Source: Streptomyces echinatus
GTDB taxonomy: Bacteria; Actinomycetota; Actinomycetes; Streptomycetales; Streptomycetaceae
Reading direction: 5' to 3'
Assembly (NCBI RefSeq): GCF_014203595.1
Contig: NZ_JACHJK010000003.1
Span: 575,554 to 639,553, forward strand
Length of the DNA: 64,000 bases
Shown: piece by piece, positions 52,367 through 61,272 of the stretch
How the letters are laid out: every line of letters starts with the position of its first letter
How positions within the stretch are numbered: position 1 is the stretch's first letter
Position numbers and translations under genes: made by a program
The notes under the pieces: model-generated
The model's input: the letters and a program-made list of their open reading frames with translations, nothing else
Database searches by the model: none
What the model was told of the DNA's origin: nothing

Positions 52367-52873
52367 GTGGAGTGGACCGGCGCGCGCTACGCGGACAAAC
52401 CCACGGTCGAAGTGCGGACCTGGATCGACGCCCCACCGGAACGCGTGTGGCAACTCGTCGGTGACATCGCCCTGATGCCGGCCATGAGTGAGGAACTCCA
52501 GTCCGTCCAGTGGCTCGACGGCGCGGACGGACCGGCCGTGGGCGCGAGGTTCGTCGGTCACAGCCGGCACGAGGCGCTCGGCGAGTGGTCGACGACGTCG
52601 CATGTCATCGAGTGCGAACCGGAACGCGTCCTGGCCTGGGCCGTGCAGGACCCCGCCGAACCCTCCGCCCTCTGGCGCTTCCGCCTGCGGCCCGAGAACG
52701 GCGGCACGGAACTGTCGGAGCGGATGCAGCTGGGCCCCGGACGCTCCGGGCTGTCCTTCGCGATCGACCGGATGCCGGACAAGGAGCAGAAGATCGTGTT
52801 CGTGCGGCTGCGCGAGTTCGAGCGGAGCATCGCCTCGACCCTTGAGCACATCAAGCGGCAGGCGGAGGCGTGA
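52367..52873 (+). CDS. SRPBCC (START/Bet v1-like) protein
   Basis: 168 residues from a GTG 9 bases after GAGGAGG. VEVRTWIDAPPERVWQLVGD and a long C-terminal helix (LREFERSIASTLEHIKRQAE) define the helix-grip fold; the cavity would bind a hydrophobic small molecule (polyketide cyclase_2 group). It overlaps the LLM gene by one base (TGATG), so both are co-translated. TTG 52343 is an alternative start. Confidence 0.85.
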   Translation: MEWTGARYADKPTVEVRTWIDAPPERVWQLVGDIALMPAMSEELQSVQWLDGADGPAVGARFVGHSRHEALGEWSTTSHVIECEPERVLAWAVQDPAEPSALWRFRLRPENGGTELSERMQLGPGRSGLSFAIDRMPDKEQKIVFVRLREFERSIASTLEHIKRQAEA

Positions 52874-53931
52874 TGCGCACCGCGACCACCATCGAGGCCT
52901 CGGGCGGCGCGGACTGGACGGAGCCGGCGGACTTCGTCGTCGAGGCGGAGAAGCTGGGGCTGGACATCTGCTGGGTCGCCGAGGCCTGGGGTTCCGACGC
53001 TCCCTCCGCGCTGGGCTACTACGCCGCGCTCACCGACCGGATGCTCCTGGGGTCCGGTGTCATGCAGCTGGGCACCCGCACCCCGGCAGCCGTCGCGCAG
53101 ACCGCCATCACCCTGTCCAACCTCTCCGCAGGACGGTTCGTGCTCGGCCTGGGCGCCTCCGGCCCGCAGGTGATGGAGGGACTGCACGGGGTGCCGTTCG
53201 CCCGGCCGCTGCGCCGTATGCGGGAGACCGTCGAGATCGTCCGGCGGCTGCTCGAAGGCGGCAGACTCTCCTACTCAGGGGCCGAGTTCACCGTTCCGCT
53301 GCCCGGCGGCGACGCGGTTCCCATGCGACTGTCGATGCGGGCCGAGCACCGGATCCCCCTGTACCTGGCCGCGCTGTCACCGGCGATGCTGCGTCTCACC
53401 GGCGAGGTCGCCGACGGCTGGCTGGGGACCAGTTTCGTCCCCGAGGGCGCGGCCGGCGCGTACTTCGCCCACCTCGACGAAGGCCTGGCGCGCGGCGGCC
53501 GCACCCGCGGCGACCTGGACGTCTGCCAGGGCGCCGAGGTGGCCTTCGCAGCCGACGAGGAGGCGCTCGGCGCGATGACCGCCCGGCGCAGGAAGGAACT
53601 GGCCTTCAGCCTGGGCGGCATGGGGTCGGCGTCCACCAACTTCTACAACAACGCCTACAGCCGTCAGGGCTGGGCCGAGGTCGCCGCCGAGGTGCGCGAG
53701 CGGTGGCAGGCCGGGGACCGGGACGGTGCGACGGCGCTGGTGACCGACGACATGGTCCTGGGCACCACGCTGATCGGCACCGAGGCGATGGTGCGTGAGC
53801 GGCTCCGGGTGTGGCGGGCCGCCGGCGTCGACACCGTACGGCTGTACCCGGCCGGGGACACCCTGGAGGCCCGCCTCGCCACCTTGGGCAGGGCGATCGA
53901 ACTGGTACGGGAGGTGGACGGCGGCTCCTGA
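52873..53931 (+). CDS. LLM-class (F420/FMN-dependent) oxidoreductase
   Basis: 352 residues. LGLDICWVAEAWGSDAPSAL, MLLGSGVMQLGTRTPAAVAQ, GRFVLGLGASGPQVMEGLHG and EVADGWLGTSFVP are standard positions of luciferase-like monooxygenases of the F420-dependent type. No signal. It follows the SRPBCC gene with stop-start overlap, and an HxlR regulator lies just upstream, a common arrangement for small-molecule redox detoxification. The substrate is unknown. Confidence 0.9.
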   Translation: MRTATTIEASGGADWTEPADFVVEAEKLGLDICWVAEAWGSDAPSALGYYAALTDRMLLGSGVMQLGTRTPAAVAQTAITLSNLSAGRFVLGLGASGPQVMEGLHGVPFARPLRRMRETVEIVRRLLEGGRLSYSGAEFTVPLPGGDAVPMRLSMRAEHRIPLYLAALSPAMLRLTGEVADGWLGTSFVPEGAAGAYFAHLDEGLARGGRTRGDLDVCQGAEVAFAADEEALGAMTARRRKELAFSLGGMGSASTNFYNNAYSRQGWAEVAAEVRERWQAGDRDGATALVTDDMVLGTTLIGTEAMVRERLRVWRAAGVDTVRLYPAGDTLEARLATLGRAIELVREVDGGS

Positions 53932-54007
53932 CCCCGGCCGGGCCGCTCGGCCGTCAGCGGTCCGGTTCGTGCCGCCGGCGCGGCTCTCGTGGTCGGCTCG
54001 GGCGCCG

Positions 54008-55453
54008 TCACACGACGGTGCTGAGCAGCCAGAGACAGGCCAGGGACGTGAGGGAGAGCAGGGTGTGGGACACCGTCCAGGTCCGCAGCGTGCCACTGAT
54101 CGACGTGCCGAAGTACTCCTTGGCCATCCAGAAGGCCGCGTCGTTGACGTGCCCCGCGAAGGCCGCGCCCGATCCCAGGGCGAGGGCCAGCAGGGACGCC
54201 TGAGGGGGCGCCAGGCCGTGCGAGAGAGGGCCGACGATGCCGGCCGCGGTGATGGTGGCGATGGTGCCGGAACCGACGATGGTCCGCATCAGTGCGGCGA
54301 CCAGCCAGGCGAGGAAGAGCAGCGGGATGTGGAGGTGGCCCGCGGCCTGGGTGACGGCCCGGTCGACGCCGGTGTCCTGCAGGGCCTGGGAGTACCCCCC
54401 ACCGGCGCCGACGATCACGATGACACCGGCGACGGGTGCGAAGCTCCTGGCGAGGGACGCCTGGACATGGCGCCGGCTGAATCCGAGTGCGTACCCGAAG
54501 GTGATCAGCGAGACGAACACCGTGATCAGCAGCGCGATCATCGGGGTGCCCAGGAACTCCACGACGGTGTACAGCGTGCCGTGGGGCATACGGACACTGT
54601 CGAAGACGGCCTTGAGCGTCATCAGCACGATGGGGAGCAGGATGGTGCCGAGCGTGACCGGAAGGCTCGGCATGCGGTGCGGGGCGGCCCCGTCGGCACG
54701 GCCCGTACCGGAGTCGCCGCCTGCCTCGTCGTGCCGGTGGTGCCCGCTGGTGGTGAAGGCGGCGGTGGCGGAGTCGGGTACGTGGGCCGGCACACGCGGC
54801 CAGATGTAGGCGGTGAACAGCGGGCCGACGACGATGGCGCAGGGCACGGCCACGAGGAGCCCGTACAGCATGGTGAGACCGATCGACGCGTGCACCGCCT
54901 GGATCGCGATCAGCGGCCCCGGATGCGGGGGGACCAGCGCGTGCACCGTGGCCAGACCGGCCACGACCGGCATGCCCACCCGCAGCACCGGGTAGTGCAT
55001 CTGCTTCGCCAGTTGCAGCACCAGGGGCATCAGCATCACGAAGCCGACCTCGAAGAACATCGGCAGGCCGATCAGGGCCGCGACCAGGGTGACCGCCCAC
55101 GGCAGCCGCTCCGGCCGGACCATACGGGTCAGGCTGTCGACGAGCCGCTCGATACCACCGGAGTCGGCCAGCATTCGGCCGAGGACCGCCCCCAGGATGA
55201 TGAGTACGCCCACCGAGGCGGTGATGCGGCCCAGCCCGGTCGTGAAGGAGAGGATGGCCTTCTGGGCGGGCTCGCCGGCCAGGAGCGAGACCGTCAGCGA
55301 ACTCACCGTCAGAGCCAGGAAGGCGTGGATCTTCAGCACACTGATGAGCAGGACGACGACGGCGATGGACACGCCCACCACCACCAGGAGCCATGTGTTC
55401 TCGGAGGTCCAGGCCTGACCCGCCGACAAGAGCCCGGTCGCTGAGCTCACCAT
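54008..55453 (-). CDS. Gluconate:H+ symporter-family permease (GntP)
   Basis: 481 residues with about 12 hydrophobic helices. TGLGRITASVGVLIILGAVL, LPMFFEVGFVMLMPLVLQLA, VHALVPPHPGPLIAIQAVHA and MRTIVGSGTIATITAAGIVG are typical GntP family blocks; VNDAAFWMAKEYFG near the end matches the DSxFWMVxEFxG consensus. A His/Gly-rich cytoplasmic loop (~245-275) is longer than usual. Takes up gluconate or a related hydroxy acid. GGAGA precedes the ATG. No gluconate kinase is adjacent. Confidence 0.9.
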   Translation of the reverse strand: MVSSATGLLSAGQAWTSENTWLLVVVGVSIAVVVLLISVLKIHAFLALTVSSLTVSLLAGEPAQKAILSFTTGLGRITASVGVLIILGAVLGRMLADSGGIERLVDSLTRMVRPERLPWAVTLVAALIGLPMFFEVGFVMLMPLVLQLAKQMHYPVLRVGMPVVAGLATVHALVPPHPGPLIAIQAVHASIGLTMLYGLLVAVPCAIVVGPLFTAYIWPRVPAHVPDSATAAFTTSGHHRHDEAGGDSGTGRADGAAPHRMPSLPVTLGTILLPIVLMTLKAVFDSVRMPHGTLYTVVEFLGTPMIALLITVFVSLITFGYALGFSRRHVQASLARSFAPVAGVIVIVGAGGGYSQALQDTGVDRAVTQAAGHLHIPLLFLAWLVAALMRTIVGSGTIATITAAGIVGPLSHGLAPPQASLLALALGSGAAFAGHVNDAAFWMAKEYFGTSISGTLRTWTVSHTLLSLTSLACLWLLSTVV

Positions 55454-55941
55454 CCAGTGGTCTCCGTTCCCATTCCCCGCCTTGTCCGTTGCGCGGGCTC
55501 CGGGGCAGGTTGACGGACCGCCCGGTCGTGGAGGGACAACCTGACGAATGACACCACACCGGGCTCGCACCGGCCCGGCGCAACGAGGGCATGGCTGTCG
55601 CCATCACTCGATCAGCGCGATCGGCGGCGGACGCCGAGCGCTCAGCAGGGGACGTGTGAGCGCGGAGAGCGCTGCGGCCGCGCACGCAAGCCCCGCTCCT
55701 TGGTCCGGCAGGCATGGCCGCCCAACTTACCAAAGAGACACCAGAGTTCCTCTGTCCGATCGTCCAGGCGTCCGGGGCGGGGAGACCGGCGAGCGCGTCC
55801 ACCTGACCGCGAGGGGGGCGAACCGACGGGAGTGTCCGTCGGCCCCTCGGCAGCCGCTCGGCAGCCATCCGTGACACGCCCGTGACCGGAACTGTGGCTT
55901 CCGCCATGGCTCGGCGCGCCTGCCCCTGATGGGGTGACCGG
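55454..55941. other. Intergenic region
   Basis: 488 bases between the divergent gntP-like and lipoprotein genes. No gene seen; must hold both promoters. Confidence 0.5.
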
Positions 55942-56871
55942 ATGCGCAGAACCTTCTCCCTCCTTCCGCCCCTCGCCGCACTCCTGCTGCTCACGGCGTG
56001 CGGATCCGAGCAGGCGGGGACTCCCGGCGCGGGCGTGGCCTCCCCCGGCTCCGGGACCGCCGTCACCTTCCCGCCCGTGGACGGCGTCCGGATCACCTCG
56101 GTGTCCCTCCCCTCCTCTTCGCCCAGCGCGAGCCCCGGCTCCGACGGGCTCTCCGTCCACGCCGACCCGCTGCCCACCGGTGGGTCCGGCATCTCGGCCG
56201 CCTACGAGGTCACCAACGACGGCACCGAGGCGCTGACGTACACCATCCTGTTCGACTTCACCACGGACGCGGGCGAAGTCATGGGCCACACGGACGAGAC
56301 CGTGCGCTCGGTAGGATCCGGCGCGACCGTGCGCGGCACGGTCCGGCTGGGGACGCTGTCCCCCGGAGCGTCCCGGGTGACCCGGGTCAAGGTCTCCCGC
56401 GTGACCAAGGTGTCCGCGGCCGAGGCGCCGGCGGCGTCCGGCGCGTGCCCGCCCTCCGGAGTCCGCCTCACCGCCGATGACGGCGATGCCGCGATGGGGC
56501 TGCGCGTGGTGGGGCTGCGCCTGGAGAACTGCGGGACGCGCGACTACTCGCTCGACGGCTACCCGCTTCTGGAACTGCTGGACGAGGACCGGTCACCCGT
56601 CGAAGGCGTACGGATCGTGCACGGAAGCGGTGGCATCAGCACAGGTACCGGGTTCGACGACCCGGCCCGCCCGCTGGTCCTGAAGCCGGGCGAGAGTGCC
56701 CTTTCGGGTCTCATGTGGCGCAACACCACCGGGTTCGGCACCGCGGTCGACGTCCCCTACGTCAGGGTGCGGACCGAACGGGGCGCCGATCCGGTGACCG
56801 TGACGCCCCACCTGGACCTCGGCACCACCGGCAAGCTGGCCGTCCGCGCCTGGACACGCCCGCCGGAGTAG
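55942..56871 (+). CDS. DUF4232-containing lipoprotein
   Basis: 309 residues. Signal LPPLAALLLLTAC is a lipobox. The first domain (~70-150: AAYEVTNDGTEALTYTILFD, TVRSVGSGATVRGTVRLG) looks like an Ig-like FxLYD domain; the second (ACPPSGVRLTADDGDAAMGL, LRLENCGTRDYSLDGYPLLE, VLKPGESALSGLMWRNT) is DUF4232-like with its Cys pair. Third protein of this group in the window. Probably surface-exposed. Confidence 0.82.
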   Translation: MRRTFSLLPPLAALLLLTACGSEQAGTPGAGVASPGSGTAVTFPPVDGVRITSVSLPSSSPSASPGSDGLSVHADPLPTGGSGISAAYEVTNDGTEALTYTILFDFTTDAGEVMGHTDETVRSVGSGATVRGTVRLGTLSPGASRVTRVKVSRVTKVSAAEAPAASGACPPSGVRLTADDGDAAMGLRVVGLRLENCGTRDYSLDGYPLLELLDEDRSPVEGVRIVHGSGGISTGTGFDDPARPLVLKPGESALSGLMWRNTTGFGTAVDVPYVRVRTERGADPVTVTPHLDLGTTGKLAVRAWTRPPE

Positions 56872-56941
56872 GCCCCCGGCTCACGGCGCCCGGTCGCGGC
56901 CGGAACCCTGTCGCTGGACGCCGCCCGGCAGAATGACGGGC

Positions 56942-57526
56942 ATGAACGAGAACCGGACCACCAGTACGACAGCCGCCGAGTCCAGGCCGCCGCTGACCGC
57001 CGGCCTCACCGGTGCCGAGCTGCTGCGCTGGTACTGGACTCTGGACGAGCTCACCGGTCTCGCCCGCACGATGGGCATCGCTCGGCACGGCGGCAAGACG
57101 GCGCTCACCGCCCGGCTCGCCGCGGCGCTGGACGGCCTGCCGTTGCCGGCCGTCCCGGCCCGCCGCCGCCCGGCGACCGCACAGCTGGCCGATCCCGTCG
57201 ACGGCGACACCGTGATCCCGCCCGGCCAGCGGTGCAGCCAGGTCCTGCGGAGGTACTTCGCCGAGGCGATCGGCCCCGGCTTCCACTTCGACGCCTTCAT
57301 GCGCGACTTCATCGCCGAGAACCCCGGCCGGACGCTGGCCGACGCGGTCGCCCACTGGCACGCCACCCGCCCGGACGCGGCCCGGCCGCGCGAGATCGCG
57401 GAACAGTTCGAGTTCAACCGCTTCACCAGCGCCTGGCACCGCGAGAACCCGGCCGGCACCCGCGCCCAGGCTCTCGAAGCCTGGTACGCCCACCGGGCAC
57501 TCCCCAAACCCCCCGGCACCGCCTGA
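56942..57526 (+). CDS. SAP-domain / DUF6434-type protein
   Basis: 194 residues. ELTGLARTMGIARHGGKTAL is a SAP-like helix-turn-helix found in DNA-binding proteins; FHFDAFMRDFIAENPGRTLA then DAVAHWHATRP matches the DUF6434 part. Soluble, probably nucleic-acid associated. The start at 56942 is preferred because CAGAAT ends 7 bases upstream; ATG 56933 lies inside that hexamer. Confidence 0.75.
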   Translation: MNENRTTSTTAAESRPPLTAGLTGAELLRWYWTLDELTGLARTMGIARHGGKTALTARLAAALDGLPLPAVPARRRPATAQLADPVDGDTVIPPGQRCSQVLRRYFAEAIGPGFHFDAFMRDFIAENPGRTLADAVAHWHATRPDAARPREIAEQFEFNRFTSAWHRENPAGTRAQALEAWYAHRALPKPPGTA

Positions 57527-57701
57527 CGGCCCACCCGCGTGGGGCCGGGAGGGGTTCGAGGGCGGGATGCCGGGGCCGGGCGTTCGGTGGTTCGTCGGCA
57601 TGCGCGGCGAGCCGGACCGTACCGTGGGCCGACCGTGGAGAATCCTGGGAAGCCGCCGACGACGACCGTCCTCGGCTGAACGGGTTGCCAGGAGGCTGGA
57701 C

Positions 57702-58136
57702 ATGGGCTCCGTCGTCGTGGGCGTGGTCGGCACTCTGCTCGGAGTCCTGATCGGGGGCGCCCTCCAGCAGCTGCAGGCACGGCTCACCCGCAGGTGGCAG
57801 CAGGAGGACGCGTTCAGCGCCGCCAAACAGGTCGCCTATTCCGAGTATCTTCGGTCGATCAGCGCCGGCTACGGGCAGGCGAAGTCCGGTCAGCGGAACC
57901 GTTCGGAGGACGGCCGCCTCTACGCGGTCACCGCTCAGATCGAGATCCTGGCCGGTCAGAGGGTGGCGATCGAGGCCCGGGAACTGGTGGAACGGATCAT
58001 CGAGGCGCATTCGATGATCGCTGCCGGCGCCGGCGACGAGCAGGCGGGGGTGCCGGAGATCGATCGTGATCGGCACGCGGTCATCGAGCTGTTCAAGAGC
58101 GACCTCGGCCTGGGCGCGGCAGGCCCTCGTGGCTGA
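57702..58136 (+). CDS. Small protein with one N-terminal membrane helix
   Basis: 144 residues: MGSVVVGVVGTLLGVLIGGA anchors the protein; the rest is a long, charged, helical cytoplasmic part (RRWQQEDAFSAAKQVAYSEY, GQRVAIEARELVERIIEAHS). AGGAGG lies 6 bases before the ATG. I know of similar anonymous Streptomyces proteins but no function. Confidence 0.75.
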   Translation: MGSVVVGVVGTLLGVLIGGALQQLQARLTRRWQQEDAFSAAKQVAYSEYLRSISAGYGQAKSGQRNRSEDGRLYAVTAQIEILAGQRVAIEARELVERIIEAHSMIAAGAGDEQAGVPEIDRDRHAVIELFKSDLGLGAAGPRG

Positions 58137-58214
58137 TCCCACGGCGCGCACCTTGGGCGGGGCCTCGCCGGCGTCGTCCGGTCGGACACCTGGAACCTAG
58201 GACCAGTCGCAGTT

Positions 58215-58363
58215 CATTGCAATGAGCGAACGGCGGGGTCGTTGCGTTAATCAGGAACCATTGCAACGATTAATCTTCTTCTACCTGCGAACAAAGCACT
58301 CACGGGCGAAAAATGAGTTGCCTGACCCATGAAGGCAACGTAGCGTTTCCATCGCTTGAAACG
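58215..58363. promoter_or_regulatory. Cluster of repeats upstream of the GtrA-family gene
   Basis: AT-richer than the surroundings. It contains the palindrome CATTGCAATG (58215-58224), a second ATTGCAACGATTAATC copy (58260-58275), and two inverted repeats GTTGCC/GGCAAC (58317-58339) and CGTTTC/GAAACG (58344-58363). Looks like a complex operator region; the regulator is unknown. Confidence 0.5.
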
Positions 58364-58433
58364 ATCAGTCAGGGGCCCGGCGGCCCAGGCGCGCGTTTCA
58401 CGGAGCGGGCGGATCACGGGGGATGGACAGGAC

Positions 58434-58958
58434 ATGGACAGAGCACCGACTCGGCAACAGGCGGCACCGGGGGCCATGGCCGCCTTCGCCCGCTTCGTGC
58501 TCTGCGGCGGCGGAGTGGGACTCGCCTCCAGCTTCGCCGTCGCGGCCCTGGCCGCCTGGATCTCCTGGCCGCTGGCCAACGCCCTGGTCACCGTGGCTTC
58601 GACGCTCCTCGCCACCGAGCTGCACGCCCGCTTCACCTTCGGCGCGGGCGGGCGCGCGACCTGGCGCCAGCATATGCAGTCGGCCGGGTCGGCGGCGGCC
58701 GCGTACGCGGTGACCTGCGTGGCAATGTTCGTCCTGCAGCAGTTGGTGGCGGCACCCGGTGCGCTGCTCCAGCAGCTCGTCTATCTGTCCGCCTCCTCAC
58801 TCGCCGGCCTCGCGCGGTTCGCGGTGCTGCGCCTCGTCGTCTTCGCGCGGAACCGCTCGCAGGGCGCGGCGCCCGTCCGAACCGCCCGGACCGAGCCGGC
58901 GACCGTGGCCTGCGCCGCGGCACCGGCCGGCCCCACGGCGCTCTGCCGGGCCGCCTGA
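58434..58958 (+). CDS. GtrA-family membrane protein
   Basis: 174 residues with four predicted helices (FARFVLCGGGVGLASSFAVA, LANALVTVASTLLATELHAR, SAAAAYAVTCVAMFVLQQLV, LVYLSASSLAGLARFAVLRL) in the GtrA/DPMS flippase pattern, with the typical FTFG motif after helix two and VVFARN after helix four. GtrA-like proteins help flip undecaprenyl- or polyprenyl-linked sugars for wall glycan decoration. No glycosyltransferase is adjacent. Repeats upstream suggest specific regulation. Confidence 0.82.
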   Translation: MDRAPTRQQAAPGAMAAFARFVLCGGGVGLASSFAVAALAAWISWPLANALVTVASTLLATELHARFTFGAGGRATWRQHMQSAGSAAAAYAVTCVAMFVLQQLVAAPGALLQQLVYLSASSLAGLARFAVLRLVVFARNRSQGAAPVRTARTEPATVACAAAPAGPTALCRAA

Positions 58959-59042
58959 CGGCGCGAGCCACCATTCCCTCGCGGGTCCGCGGCCGATCCC
59001 CGGGCACGGCACCGGTCCCGCACCGGGCAGGCGGGGCACCGC

Positions 59043-59466
59043 CTATCGGTGACCGCGAGCTCTCCTTCGGAGGTGGCCCGCTTCCTCCCTGATCGCGGCG
59101 TCGGCATCCGAGGCCAGCGCCGAGCACAGGCCGGCGAGCCGCTCCAGGTCCTCCTCGGACCGCAGGCAGACATCGTCGACCGCCATGCAGAGGTGATCAC
59201 CGGTGTCGGCGTCCGCGACGGTGAGCGCGGCCAGGACCAGACGCAGGCCGCGGACGTCCCACCGTTCGAGCAGGGCTTGTGCCGTCTCCTGAGTGACCGC
59301 GGTGTCCTGACCGTCCAACAGGAGCCGGCTTAAGGACCGGCGCCACTCCGGTGACCTCCGCGGCACCGGCCAGACGGCGCCCGGCGGATGCCCTGGTGGA
59401 CCATGACGCCGAGTCGGCGTCCCGAAGCGCCGACCTCAACTCGTCGTCGATTCCGGGGCGGCTCAT
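59043..59466 (-). pseudogene. Frameshifted helical-repeat protein
   Basis: MSRPGIDDELRSALRDADSA to GRRLAGAAEV in one frame, then SLSRLLLDGQDTAVTQETAQ, ALLERWDVRGLRLVLAALTV and DLERLAGLCSALASDADAAI in another; the switch is near 59330-59350 (VTGV versus PEWRR). Restored, it would be a ~140-residue helical (HEAT-like) protein. A single-base indel: real decay or sequencing error. Confidence 0.55.
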
Positions 59467-59593
59467 GGCCCCACCCTGGCACAACGGTGCGGGCCCCGGG
59501 CATCGGCCCCCGCGGCGGACCTGTGCGGCAAGCGCCGCGGTCGTCCGACGGTGGTTCCGCCGACCGCCCATCCGCTACAGAACCGCCCATCCG

Positions 59594-60325
59594 CTACAGA
59601 TGCGACTCCAGGGCGGCGTACACCCTGCGCCAGGCATCCGCGCCGGCCTCCGGGTCGTAGTCGGCCGGACGGTCCGCACAGGCGAAGCCGTGCCGGGCGC
59701 CCGGGTAGGTCACCATCTCGTGGGGCACCTCGGCCTCGGTGAGCCGCTGCTCGGCCTGCTTCCATTCCTCGGCGGGGATGATGTGGTCCAGCTCCCCGCG
59801 AAAACCCAGCAGGAAAGCGCCACCCTCGGCGATCCGCTCGCTGGTCTCCAACGGCGGCACCGGACCGACCAGCGGGAAGCCGCTGTTCAACAGCCAACCC
59901 GGATAGAAGACCGCGGCCAACTCGAACCGCAGCTCGGTCGCGGCCCGCACCGCGATGTGGCCGCCCATGCTGAGCCCGAGAAACGCCACGCCCCGCTCCC
60001 CGGCTTCCGTGCGCGCCGCGGCCAGCGCCGCGGAGGCGTCGGCCACCAACTCGTCCCGGTCCAGGGCACGCATCAGCACCAGGCCGTCCTCGCGCTCCTC
60101 GGCGGAGTATCCGAGCCCGGTGCGGCGCGCGTTGCGCCAGTAGTAGTCGGGCGCCAGCGCGGCGTACCCCGCCGCCGCCAACTCCGCGCAAGTGTCGCGG
60201 ACATAGGCGTTCACTCCGTACAGCTCGGAGCAGACCACCACGGCGCCCCGCACCTCACCCGACGGCCGGTGCACATACGCCTCGATGCCGTCCGCCTCGC
60301 CGAGTCTCTCCCACTGACCAGTCAT
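59594..60325 (-). CDS. Dienelactone hydrolase-family protein
   Basis: 243 residues. GAVVVCSELYGVNAYVRDTC carries the conserved Glu of DLH enzymes; GVAFLGLSMGGHIAVRA is the nucleophile elbow, with Ser where classical DLH has Cys; GELDHIIPAEEW supplies the Asp and GARHGFACADRP the His. GGGGGA lies just before the ATG. Likely a carboxylester hydrolase of unknown substrate rather than a true dienelactonase. Confidence 0.87.
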   Translation of the reverse strand: MTGQWERLGEADGIEAYVHRPSGEVRGAVVVCSELYGVNAYVRDTCAELAAAGYAALAPDYYWRNARRTGLGYSAEEREDGLVLMRALDRDELVADASAALAAARTEAGERGVAFLGLSMGGHIAVRAATELRFELAAVFYPGWLLNSGFPLVGPVPPLETSERIAEGGAFLLGFRGELDHIIPAEEWKQAEQRLTEAEVPHEMVTYPGARHGFACADRPADYDPEAGADAWRRVYAALESHL

Positions 60326-60426
60326 CGGTCCCCCCGTACCTCGATCGCTGAACGTCGCTGGGATCCTAGCCTCCCCCAACGGCGGCTGAGGCATGGACAC
60401 TTGGCCCGCGGCTGGGGTGAGGACGG

Positions 60427-61272
60427 GTGCACGCTCCGGAAATCCATTGGCCAAGCCGTTTCCGCGGCGAGACACTGACGCTCCTGTCGCGGCGAGTGAA
60501 GGAACGGCCGGCACTGGCATACAACCGAGACACCCTGCCCTTCCCGGAGAACCGCGTACCCCGCGGCCGATACCCGGAGAACTGGGACGACGTCGACCCG
60601 GCCCGCCATCCCTTCGCCTGGGACGAGAAGGAGGAAGCCCACCTGCGCGCGCTGGTCCACGAGTGGGTGCCGCCCGTGCTCTCCGGCATGGAAGGCCGGT
60701 GGCAGGGCGAATACTGGTGCGAAAGCCAGGTGGACGCCATCATCCGGGAGCGCTACGGAGACTGGGCCCAGGGATGGAACTGGTGCTACCGGCACGGCGG
60801 GGTCATCGGCAGCTGGGTCAGCGGCGCCGGCTCGGTGACGACGCCCGAGGAGACCGCGGACCGTGTGGTCGGCGCGCTGTTGGAGTGGCGGGAGTGGCTG
60901 GAGAGACTGGCTCAGCGCTTCGTGGAACTCGCGCCGCCGCCGGAGGCCTCTCCGGAGGAACGCAGCTGGCACCTGGAGCGGGCCTGCGTCCGGCTGGTCA
61001 CTTCGGCACTGGACTCGGGCGCGGAAGGCGGCTGGCACGGGCAGGCGGCAAGGGTCCTGAACTGGTTCCTCACGACCACCGGCATGGAACAGGCCGAGGC
61101 GGCCCGGGCGGTGGACGCCGCGATCGGCGGCCGGTTCAGGAGCTGGGTGGCTCCGGGACCAGGAGTGATCGAATCGGTCGGGGAGGACCTTGCCGTCGGC
61201 CTCACCGGCCGGGCCCCCTACCGTGACCACCGCCAGTGGGCCGCCCTGGAGGAGTTCCATGACCGCCACTGA
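60427..61272 (+). CDS. Uncharacterised protein upstream of and coupled to a Fic gene
   Basis: 281 residues from a GTG. PWENDDVDPARHPFAWDE-type acidic segments, GRWQGEYWCESQVDAIIRER, GWNWCYRHGGVIGSWVSGAG and a helical C-terminus; no signal, no known domain. Two Cys/Trp-rich stretches stand out. Its stop overlaps the ATG of the Fic gene (ATGACCGCCACTGA), so the two are made together, possibly as a pair. I cannot see a Fic-inhibitory S/T-x-x-x-E-G/N motif with confidence. Confidence 0.7.
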   Translation: MHAPEIHWPSRFRGETLTLLSRRVKERPALAYNRDTLPFPENRVPRGRYPENWDDVDPARHPFAWDEKEEAHLRALVHEWVPPVLSGMEGRWQGEYWCESQVDAIIRERYGDWAQGWNWCYRHGGVIGSWVSGAGSVTTPEETADRVVGALLEWREWLERLAQRFVELAPPPEASPEERSWHLERACVRLVTSALDSGAEGGWHGQAARVLNWFLTTTGMEQAEAARAVDAAIGGRFRSWVAPGPGVIESVGEDLAVGLTGRAPYRDHRQWAALEEFHDRH

